A DNA stretch of 64,000 bases from Apostichopus japonicus (lineage: Eukaryota; Echinodermata; Holothuroidea; Aspidochirotida; Stichopodidae): contig NC_092575.1 of the NCBI RefSeq assembly GCF_037975245.1, positions 21,219,841 to 21,283,840 of the forward strand, read 5' to 3'. A model generated the notes under the pieces. That model was not told the origin of the DNA. It did not search any database and was given only the letters and a program-made list of their open reading frames with translations. Positions 9,801 through 21,800 of the stretch are shown piece by piece. How positions within the stretch are numbered: position 1 is the first letter of the stretch; every line of letters starts with the position of its first letter. Both the position numbers and the translations under genes were made by a program.

Positions 9801-12800
9801 AAATGAGAAACAAATATGATGAGAGCAAGAATTGATTTTGTCGAGAGTGGGAATCAAGGCAGTACCCTCTTGATTTCAAGACTTCCTGTACCCTACCAAC
9901 AGAGCTTCCCAGCCTCTTGACGGTGAAGATGCCTATATAGCCATTTTTTTACTCTATTCAAGTATATGTATTTAATTCATGTACATAGCTGTAGTTAAAA
10001 CAAAAGAAGGAAAAAAAAGCAACTTGGTTCATTACTTCATATGCACAAATTCACATAGTGTGTTTAAAGAACATGATAGTGGCGAGCCTACTGTTAGAAA
10101 TGTTGTAATCAAGAAGCAGATCGAAGCATCCAAATCTTACAATAAAGTTGGTTACAAATCAAAAGATCACAAATTCTTATGATTTTTATCTTAGCGAAGT
10201 AGTGTTATCTAAACATCTTAGAATTATTTTGGTCACACTACCGAGGAGATCCCATGAATCTATCGCCCTCACATCTACTCTAACTTTGAGCTAAAACTGT
10301 AAATCGAGGAGCCACCTGATGTTAGTTGTTAACTGATAATCAAATTCGACTTATCTGAAAATGCACATGTGGCTGCTTTGTGTCATCAAATAACTGCCTT
10401 TCTGCCCAATATTCACATTAAGAGGGACATCAATTTGTTTTTGAACCAAACTGACTTTCCAACAATAGTTTTATCTGATGGTTTTGGTTTGTCCTAGCAC
10501 AAGATAGCTGTAAAATAAGCCAAGTTACAAATTGATATTCATCAAAGTTTAAGTAAGTCAAGTTAAAACTTTATATTCATCAAAGTTTAGGAATGTAGGG
10601 ACAGAGCTTGAGCAAGTCCTTCATTGTTTGCGTTCTTTTTACAAAACTGCATTGCTGACCTTTTAAGAACTTTTACATTTCCCTTTTCGTTTCTTCAGAT
10701 CATCAAATCACCGGCTCAAAGCTCAAGAATGTTGACATGTCTTTATTGGGTGAGGAGAAAACAAATTGTTTATCAAGTAGAAAAAAACTATATGAAAGAT
10801 AGAGGAATTGACCTCTGACTGACCTTGGTTAGCCTCTTCAGAGGCGTACCGAAAAAACAAAACAATGATGGACTAAGGACATAATTCTAAAAAAAATTAG
10901 TATTAACGTCATGAAAAATTAGGGGGGCCATGTTGTGTTTGGGGGAAGACAAAATATGATACTATGCAACTTTCGATATCTACGTAGAATGTTTTCGCAC
11001 ATCTGTTGAAAATACTGACTTCTTGAATTAAAAGAGACAAAATTGGACCATTGAACAATGAGTAGAGAAAAATTAGACAGAACAAAGAATGGTACGAAGA
11101 AAGAGAGACTCCTTGTCATCTTAACCATCCAGTTTTTTTGAGATAACAAGACTAAAATCCTGACTAAGGTTACCCTTCTAGCATCAGAGGCTTATCACTC
11201 AGAGTGGCTGAACTAACTAGGTTACCCTCACAGATATCTCATCCTTGAAAAGGCACTCATGTATGGATTACCTGCGAATCGTTCGACAGGGTCTATTAAT
11301 TCATTCAAATACTATTCCTATTTCCCCATGGATCTCTTTCATGGTATAAATATATATCCCTACACTTGAAATATTTTTTTGCTTATCAATCCCAACTCTC
11401 AGATCAGATGAAGATGTATAGCTCAGAGGACAGGGAGAGGTTTTTATCCAGCCTCTATGATGCCACTAATCCGAATAACAATCCCTTGTTACTAAGTGAG
11501 TACAATCCACTGTTGTTCAATGAGTACAATCCTATGTTACTAAGTGAGTACAATCCTCTGTTACCAAGTGAGTACAATCCTCTGTTACCAAGTGAGTACA
11601 ATCCTCTGTTACTGAGTGAGTACAATCCTCTGTCACTAAATGAGTACAATCCTCTGTTATAAAGTGAGTACAATCCTATGTTATAAACTAAGTACACTCC
11701 TCTGTTACTAAGTGAGTACAATCCTCTGTTACTAAGTGAGTACAATCCTCTGTTACTAAGTGAGTACAATCCTCTGTTACTAAGTGAGTACAGTCCTCTG
11801 ATACTAAGTGAATACAATCCTCTGTCACTAAGTGAGTACAATCCTATGTTATAAACTGAGTACAATCCTCCGTTACTAAGTGAATACAATCCTCTGTTAC
11901 TAAGTGAGTACAATCCTCTGTTACTATGTGAGTAAAATCCTCTGTTACTAAGTGAGTACAATCCTCTGTTGCTAAGTGAGTACAATCCTCTGTTACTAAA
12001 TGAGTACAATCCTCTGTTACTAAGTGAGTACAATCCTCTGTTACCAAGTGAGTGCAATCCTCTGTTACTAAGTGAGTACAATCCTCTGTCACTAAATGAG
12101 TATAATCCTCTGTTACTAAGTGAGTACAATCCTCTGTTACTAAGAGAGTACAATCCTCTGTTACTAAGTGAGTACAATCCTCTGTTACTAAGTGAGTACA
12201 GTCCTCTGATACTAAGTGAATACAATCCTCTGTCACTAAGTGAGTACAATCCTATGTTATAAACTGAGTACAATCCTCCGTTACTAAGTGAATACAATCC
12301 TCTGTTACTAAGTGAGTACAATCCTCTGTTACTATGTGAGTAAAATCCTCTGTTACTAAGTGAGTACAATCCTCTGTTGCTAAGTGAGTACAATCCTCTG
12401 TTACTAAATGAGTACAATCCTCTGTTACTAAGTGAGTACAATCCTCTGTTACCAAGTGAGTGCAATCCTCTGTTACTAAGTGAGTACAATCCTCTGTCAC
12501 TAAATGAGTATAATCCTCTGTTACTAAGTGAGTACAGTTCTCTGTTACTAAGTGAGTACAATTCTATGTTACTAAGTGAGTACAATCCTCTGTTACTAAG
12601 TGAGTATAATCCTCTGTTACTAAGTGAGTACAATCCTCTGTTTCTAAATGAGAACAATCCTCTGTTACGAAGTGAGTACCATCCTCTGTTACTGAGTGGG
12701 TACAATCCTCTGTTACTGAGTGAGTACAATCCTCTGTCATTAAGTGAGTACAATCCTCTGTTCATTGGTGAGTACAATCCTCTGTTACTAAGTGAGTATA

Positions 12801-15800
12801 ATCCTCTGTTACTATGTGATTGCAATCCTCTGTCATTAAGTGAGTACAATCCTCTGTTACTAAGTGAGTACAATCCTCTGTTACCAAGTGAGTGCAATCC
12901 TCTGTTACTAAATGAGTACAATCCTCTGTTACTGAGTGAGTACAATCCTCTGTCATTAAGTGAGTACAATCCTCTGTCATTAAGTGAGTACAATCCTCTG
13001 TTCATTAGTGAGTACAATCCTCTGTTCATTAGTGAGTACAATCCTCTGTTACTAAGTGAGTACAATCCTCTGTTACTCAGTGAGTGCAAACCTCTGTTAC
13101 TAAGTGAGTACAAGATACACACATTCACTGGCTTCCATTCTTTTAAAGATCATCAGTATAACCTCTAATGTTTATGCTTTGCTATTTGTTGCTCAAAATT
13201 TTCAAAGACTGCACTCTCCTAGACATTCCCATGCTCAAAATTTATTCCCAGACATTGATGAGCATTAGATTAAAATAAATAAAATTAAAATCAAAATAAG
13301 AAAATGTAGAATTATAAAATAATCTCAAAGGAGCTGTAGTAATATGCTTTTTTAAGGTGGAAATCAAATGCTTTGTGGTTATTTTGAGCATCACTGACCA
13401 CTGTTTTATGCTCTAGGATATTTTCGAGCAGTCAACGGTAAAATTAAGCTATTCAGGACCAGTTGCCAATTTTTTTGTAAACATTAGCATCAGGTTTGTG
13501 ATTTTTTTCTCAATGGAATTTGGGGACCACTTGGCATATATATGTCTGATCTACCCTTTACACACCTTGTGATGTACAGGACTATGATGCAGTACAACAG
13601 AGCAGTGAATGTGGTCAAGTGGTTAAGGCAGTGGACTGGTGATCTAAGGATTACAGGTTCGAGTCCTAGCCAGATCATTGCGTTGTGTCCTTGGGCAAGG
13701 CACTTTATCTTCATTGTCTCTCTTCACCCAGGTGTATAAATGGGGACTTGTGAGGTAACTTGTAAATATAGTTGCGTGCGCCGGTTTGTGGATGCACCCT
13801 ATGGGAAGTCCCCGGGGGACACATAGTTGTGGTGCACTGTGGTGCCACAGGAGAGATTGATTGAATTGCGTACACTTTGGTTTGTAGGTGTGACAAGTTA
13901 CCAATGACCAAGGCTAATAGCGCCTTTGAACAATTTCTGTTAACTTTGGCGCTATATAAATGTCTTCTGATTGATTGATTGAATAAGTTGATGTTCAAAC
14001 AACTGTCAAATTTTGAGTACCAGGTTTGAATGCTCTGAACTTTGTCTCCTTTAATATGCTACGTATGATTCCTGTGTAAACAGCTGCCATATGCTACATA
14101 TCTTTCCTGTGTAAACAGCTGCACTTGTGTAGCAAGTCCTCCACTTTGCATTGGATTTTGCAATGCGATAGTTGATAAATTATTCCCCACAGAGGTGGTT
14201 GTTTATAAAGTCAATGATGTTGTTCATCTACCAGCTGGGCAGAGAAGCAAACATTTGGCTATATTAAAGTCAAGTTATAAGTGAAGTAGGGTCATGGGAG
14301 ATGTGAAGTGTTAAACCACAAAGCCAAATCGCTTTTGTAACTAGTTGAACAAATCACTCTTCCGTGGTGTGGTGAGGTGAGGTGTTCAACATGAAAGCTG
14401 TGAGGTTTGATTGCTTCATTGTGTACACGCTGATAGTGTAAAGCAGAAATGAAGGCTTGACACAAAAATTTGGCTGGGTCGACTCCTGGGCTACATGTAT
14501 CACACCAGTAGTATTATATATTATAAACACTGTGGGACTTCCTTCATTCTTTCTCAATTGGCTTTGGTTTTGGTTTTGATGATAATCGTAACCAATGTAG
14601 GCATGATTGGCATGTGCGTCAGGCAAGAGCTTTTTCCGCGAATTCGCGGAATATCTGTGATTTCTTTTCTACCTCGGGGACAAAAACTATTGTCCTAACA
14701 CACTGTAGCTTACGCAAACTGGAGCCTATACCGCAATTTTTTTCAAAATTCTGTGATTTTTTTTACCCCAGGCTCATCCCTGGTGTGTGTGTGTGACACC
14801 CAGCTCGTAAACATGATATCTCAAGATAGGAACTATTGATACTGTTCATTCTCCATACATTGATGCGTCATATTGAGAGAAAGAACACTATTGTTTGTTT
14901 CTGTGGAGGTCAAGGTCATCTGAGGTCACCACACATCAATAACTGGAAACATTGTAGACATGATATCTCAAGATAGGAATCCTGGATACTTTTCATACTT
15001 GGCATGTAGATATGTCACATCGAGAGAAGAACCCTACACTTGTTGTGGAGGTCAAAGGTCACCAGAGGTAAACACGATATCTCAAGTTAGGAAGCATAGA
15101 CACTCATACTTGGCCTGTTGATGCATTACAGTAAGTAGAAGAACTATTGTTGTTGGTGGCGGTCAAAGGTCACCAGAGGTCAAATGCTTAAAACCTTGTA
15201 AAACACAATATCTCATGATAGGAGTATGAATACTTTTAAAACTTGGCAAGTATATGCATCACATTTAGTAGAATACCCCTAATGTATTTGGTGGAGGTCA
15301 ATGGTCATCTGAGGTCACCAGATGTCAAACACTGAAAACATTGTAAACATGATATCTCAAGATAGCAATCATGGATACTTTTCATACTAAAATCCTGTGA
15401 CTTCTAAAAATCAGTCCAACAATTTGTGAGTTCCATTATCTAACTGTTAGTTTTGTCCCTCTCGAAGTTCCATGGTATCACCATCAGTCTTGTAACTGGT
15501 GAGTTCAATCATCTAACTTTGTTACTCTTGAGTATCATGGTCTTACCAGTCCCATCTTATTATTCTCAAGTTGCTAACAACAGACTTATTAAACAGGTAC
15601 ATGATATCACCTGTTGGTCTTCAGCTACAGAATGTTGAGCTATCAGATTGGTAAATCTTGAGTTTTGTAGTCTCAAAGTAAATCTTGAGTTCCACACCCT
15701 CAACATCAATCTCATAGCTCGCGAACTCCTTGCCATAATCGTCAGTCCTGTAACTCTTAAGAGCTCCATGGTTTAACTGTCAGTCTTGTAACTTGTGAGT

Positions 15801-18800
15801 TCCATGGTCTTACCGTCAGTCCTGCAACTCTTAAGAGCTCCATGGTAACACCGTAACTCTTGTAACTTGTGAGTTCCATGGTCTTATCATCAGTCCTGTA
15901 ACTCTTAAGACCTCCATGGTTACACAGTAACTCTTGTAACTTGTGAGTTCCATGGTCTAATCGTCAGTCCTGTAACTCTTAAGAGCTCCATGGTAACACC
16001 ATAACTCTTGTAACTTGTGAGTTCCACGGTCTAATCGTCAGTCCTGCAACTCTTAAGAGCTCCATCGTTACACAGTAACTCTTGTAACTTGTGAGTTCCA
16101 TGGTCTTATCATCAGTCCTGTAACTCTTAAGAGCTCCATGGTTATACAGTAACTCTTGTAACTTGTGAGTTCCATGGTCTTACCGTCAGTCCTGCAACTC
16201 TTAAGAGCTCCATGGTAACACCGTAACTCTTGTAACTTGTGAGTTCCATGGTCTTACCGTCAGTCCTGCAACTCTTAAGAGCTCCATGGTAACACCGTAA
16301 CTCTTGTAACTTGTGAGTTCCATGGTCTTATCATCAGTCCTGTAACTCTTGTGAGCTCCATGGTTTGTGAGTTCCATGGTCTTACCGTCAGTCCTGCAAC
16401 TCTTAAGAGCTCCATGGTAACACCGTAACTCTTGTAACTTGTGAGTTCCATGGTCTTATCATCAGTCCTGCAACTCTTAAGAGCTCCATGGTAACACCGT
16501 AACTCTTGTAACTTGTGAGTTCCATGGTCTAATTATCAGTCCTGTAACTCTTAAGAGCTCCATGGTTACACCATCATTCTTGTAAACTCCTTCAGTCTAT
16601 CTCAGTCAATTCCCTAACCCTGTTGCTTTATGGTCTCATCATAGGTTATGTCAATCTTGAGTTCCAATGTCTCACCTTTGATTTTCACCTGAGGTTACAG
16701 GGGAATGATTGATCCAGTATCACAGTATCGCAAAATGCAGCACATTGCTATACAAGTTGCAAAGCTGTGCAGCAGGTCTTGTATTGCAGGAACCATCGTA
16801 TTTTATAGTCAAGAAATAGTTCATATATTCTGGAACTGACACAAAACATTTGAACACTTAAGTTTATTCCCTGTGTCTTGTGGTACTAAGAAGCACTTAG
16901 GCGTGTCGGTGATATCTGGCGTTGCAGTAGTCTGTTTGACCTCATGAACTTTATTTGGACTATGAAAAATGTCAATAAACAACTGCTTCAGATTGGCACA
17001 TTCGTAGAATGACTTGGCACAGTTTGAAAAGGTTAATGTCAAGCATGGACTTCTTACAGTAGCTTACAGTTCAAGATGTGTGTGTGTATTGTTACTGTAG
17101 AACAGTAGAAGGAAGTAGTTCACACCCACAGTGTCCCACGACGACACTAACTTTGAAGGGATTCATAACAATGACTGAATCATCAAAACATGTAGCGCAC
17201 ATAACATCCTGGTATAAATTGAAAGAGTACACAAATACAAAATAAAATAATAATATGATGTCATTGTTGAGAATTTTTTAGGTTTTGTACAGACCTATCC
17301 TTGTATTATTTCGTTGTTGATGAAACCTTATTGGTGTGATAAAAACAAAATGAAATTAGTCCTCTTACAGAGCAATAATGGTTTTCACAAGAACATTTTC
17401 CATCGTTGCGGTCATAGAACTGCATCTCTGTTATAGTTCAAGGTGGAGATCACAGCCCATTGTAAGGTTTGCCAAACATTTTCTGAGGGGCCGCACCCAA
17501 CAATTGAAAGAAAAAAAAATTGCTGATGTTTATGTAAAATTCTTGAATGTAAATAATTTCTGTCAGACGCTGTAAAATGTAACACCATTTTGAAACTAGG
17601 GACGCTTAATCAAGTTAAACATAAACAGGCCACTAGGCCACTAGAGAGTGCCAACAATTGAAAATGTGAAAATTGGGATCACCATGCACAAAAGTTTGAA
17701 TACCAGGGTGTGACATGATAAAGGAAATATAAATGAAAGTATTAAGCAAAAAAAAAAGTCAATACACGTTTGATTTTTGATCTTTTTAAAAAATTTTGTA
17801 GGTTCTATCGACGAAGCCAGTGAATATGAAAAGCAAAAGTATTTGGCCGCTGTGACGGTGATGCAGTCTCCCAGTCCCAGGGTCCAGCTAATTCCAGCGG
17901 ACCCCGAAGAGACAGAGAGGGCGGTGCACCAGGACAGTATGTGTAGCACCGGCAGTGAATCGGACAGCAGAGGGAGTTGGAGAAGTGACGGTAACGGCAA
18001 GAAAAAGAAGAGAGGGTAAGAGAATTTTCAGAGAACTCATTTTGTTACTTGATTCTGATAAATTGTTAAGCAACATTTTTATGGGAATTTTAAGTTTGAC
18101 AATATTGACTTTAGATGTTGGGGATGTTGGCTCCCTACTAAGGATCCCCTGACCTAGTCCAGTCACATTTATAGTAGTGTCTTAAGTTTGCGTTTAGAAT
18201 GAGGATATCCAAGCGAGTTTGACCTCCAATATCAAGTTCTGTTTCAAGTATACATATTACTATGTCTTTGTTATGCTTATATGTCATTGATTATCCTGTG
18301 TACATGTATCTGATATTGTCTTCGACCTAAAGCTATCAAGTAGACTTTTAGTTGCATTTGTTTCTGTTTATCTAGCTCGTTTGAACTTTGACCTTGAATA
18401 TCAAATTTGTCTCAACTATATCTATATCGGATTGTATAAAATGAATTCCACATGCTTATGAGGAATACTTTTTGCATCTCTGCTTTTGTAATTGCTCTGT
18501 TACAGTCTTCAATTATGTTTGCATTCCACAAACAGTTACTGGCCTAGAATTTCAGTTTTAGTCACTTGCTAGAATAAAGCCGTTACTTAAAAAAAATTCT
18601 ACTGGCTGAAATAAAGTTTTCACTGGCATTTTCTTGACACTCATTATTTACTGTACAGGCCGTTGAGAGCAGGCCAATAATATTTGCTGATAATATGCAG
18701 TAATACAGGTCTTACATTAGGTATGGGAATGGTGCCTGAGTTGTTGACTGATGATAATTAACATCTAATCATGTGTTAATGTTCTTAATGCCTATTGGCA

Positions 18801-21800
18801 GAAACATGCCAGAGCTTATTTTATTTACCGGTAAACAGGAAAATTCACAAACCTACTGTAAATAATACACATGAATACCTACTGCTAGAGTTAAGTAGCA
18901 AATTGCCTAAATTCTAACATTAATAGCACAAACCAACTGGTTTCTATTGTAGTCTTCAGTAGTGTTGACTTTAACATTGGAACACATCGAGTAAATCAAA
19001 GCTTGATAGAATAAATTATTTGTCAGTGTGCAACTATGACATCACACCTGTTACAGTAGGCTTCAAGTTCACTTTTGGTAGAATATCAGATAACTTCAAC
19101 TGTCAATATCTCAAAAATGGTAAGTAGGAATTGAATGCAAATTTCACCAGAATGCTGAGGTTATATTCCACTTTAAAATATCAAAAAGAAATTTTGACCT
19201 GGACTATTCTTTTAAGAAGAATGCTTTCTGAGAGTAACAGAAATTCTTCCTAGTAATTATCTTCCTACACCAGAATCCTCCCACTTTAGCAATAATTGAA
19301 ATCAAGCTGTTGGTATGGTAACACTATCGGTGAACAACAAACTTTTGTGTTACAGCTGTTTATGCGGAAAAATTCTTTTCAGCCTTAAAAAGTTTAAAAG
19401 TTAAAATCAAATTTATGCAAATTTCAAACTGTCCAAATTTTGTATTACTTCACTACTGCCACCACTGATGTCTGTACTGCACCTGATGACACTCTTTAAG
19501 ATACTATCCAGTTAATTTTCACACCTGTTATTTATATTTTTTATTGCAGGTTAACAAAGCATTTAAGTTCTATTGAATAGTTTCAAGACAGAAGTGTGAA
19601 ATTCTTGTTTCTCTTTGTGTCTCACAGATCTAACTAGGTCTGAACACCCTACTGTATATATACAGTGCAAACTTGTCATGAGCTAATAGCAATTTTACAT
19701 GGTTAATAGCCACTGTCAATAGCAAAGCTGGACATATACTAAAAAGAACCTGTTTTACTGTAGTAGTACTCAGTAGCCTCTAGCAATACTCAGTAGTTTG
19801 AAGTCAGTACTCAGTAGTTTGTAGTAGTACTCACTTAGTTTGTAGTTATTATTCAGTAGTATTACTCAGTAGTTTGTAGTTAGTACTCACTAGTAGTACT
19901 CAGTAGTTTGTAGTAATACTCAGTAGTTTGTAGAAGTACTCAGTAGTTTGTGGTAGTACTCAGTAGTTTGTAGTAGCTACTCAATAGTAGTACTCACTAG
20001 TTTGTAGTTAGTACTCACTAGTAGTACTCAGTAGTTTGTAGTAATACTCAGTAGTTTGTAGAAGTACTCAGTAGTTTGTAGAAGTACTCAGTAGTTTGTA
20101 GAAGTACTCAGTTTTTAGAAACATTCAGTTTGAAGTATTACTCAGTAGTTTGTAGAAGTACTCAGTAGTTTCAGTACTCGGTAGTTTGTAGTAGTACTCA
20201 GTTTTTAGAAACACTCCTTTTGAAGTAGTACTTAGTCGTACTCAGTCTGTAGTAGTACTCAGATTGCATTTTTACTCAGTTTGCATTTTTACTCTCTAAA
20301 GCAGCTTTTTGAGACTAACTTCTGCAGATTCACATTTCCAATTCTACCAACTACTCAGACCTAGAATTATGCATTTTTTAGAAAATTTAGTCCCAGAATT
20401 TTAACACACATTCAGCTAATATGGTACAGGTATTTGAGAGCAGCCCAATACTATTTGCTGATAATAATCAGTAATTCGGGGCTAAATGTTAATTACTGAA
20501 TTCATGTTGATTTCTTTGACTGACAAATAATGTTAACCGACTTTAATACTACGTGGTTATGTTCTTATTATCTACTGCCAGAAAAATGCCAGTACCTTTT
20601 TCCATGCTATCAGCAAATGACAAATTTCACTCACATTTAGCCAGTAAATAGCCGGAACTTTGGATGCCTTTCTACCAAGATTTACACAAAATAAGAATAC
20701 AATTTATCAAAGACACATTCCTTGAATTTTTCACTAAGTAAGGATCAATTTAAGAGTAAATATATTACTTGACTAATATTTATTCATTTATCGGCATTCT
20801 TCTGTCGCCCAGACTCTTTTCATAGTAGTGATGAACACATTTCCAACAAAAAAAATCTGGAAAATTTCCCAAGTTTTGGCATTACAGTACTTAATTAACT
20901 GAAATTACACTTGACCAGTCAAGAAACTAATCAGCCTATATTGCCTAGATGATACAAATAACAGTTATAGCATTGTCACACAGCATCATCCTATGATAAA
21001 AAGTTAACTCAAAAGTTGATTCAATATTGAAAGTTACGATATTCTCATTAAAAAAAATTGCCTTACTTATTCAGAATAGTTACACTAAAACTGTCAAATC
21101 TCCACCCCCAGGTGTGTATGGAATGCCTGATTGTACAAAGTGACTTTTCTGGTTCGATTGTGATTCAGGGTCATTTATAGCCATTGAGTAACAATGGAAA
21201 CTAAAAAGCGATTTTGTAACTTAGGTATGCTTCACTTGTGAATTATTTCGCACCTACTGGATATATTGTTGTAGCTGTATGTGGCAACCAATGCTATAGA
21301 AACTATGACAGGATGCCTTGTAGCAGAATTATTACAGTATATACATACTATGGTAGGTTATTTGAAAGTAAAAGAAACTTAAACAAATTGTGTGCAGATG
21401 AACGTCATTGCTTTTGATGGCAATCATAAACCTATGTACACATGGTATATATGTGAGTGTATGTGTGTTTGATACCTGGCTTGTAAAATATATATAAGAA
21501 GGAAAGTTCTTATGACCCTCACATTTGGAATGAGTATATCTTATATTCAGTACAGATGAATACCATCAGAGGTCACAGGTCATTTGGGGTCAGCAGAAGT
21601 CAAAGTCTAAAAACACTATACTGTATCTCAACAGATAAATGTTGGATGAATCTCTTGCACAGAAGTATGTGGATACCCTGTATTGAGTAGAAAAATAGTT
21701 ACTTTTGATTGATGGTCATGTGTATTTGAGGTCAGCAAAGGTCACAGTTTATAAAAGTCATTTGAGGTCAGCAAAGGTCAAAGTTAATCAAACTCGTTTG

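Noticed and set aside
9979-10182. Extra coding exon of gene 1 in intron 5
   Set aside because: No acceptor and donor fit the phase, and exons 5 and 6 already join into a continuous SAM domain.
11476-13112. CRISPR-like regular array
   Set aside because: Units are contiguous without unique spacers, in an animal-type genome and next to a splice donor; it is a minisatellite.
11455-13128. 557-codon minus-strand frame and shorter plus-strand frames with SEYNPLLL-like repeats
   Set aside because: They are by-products of a 24-bp minisatellite, whose period keeps several frames open. Only the exon 7 part up to 11495 has splice and domain support.
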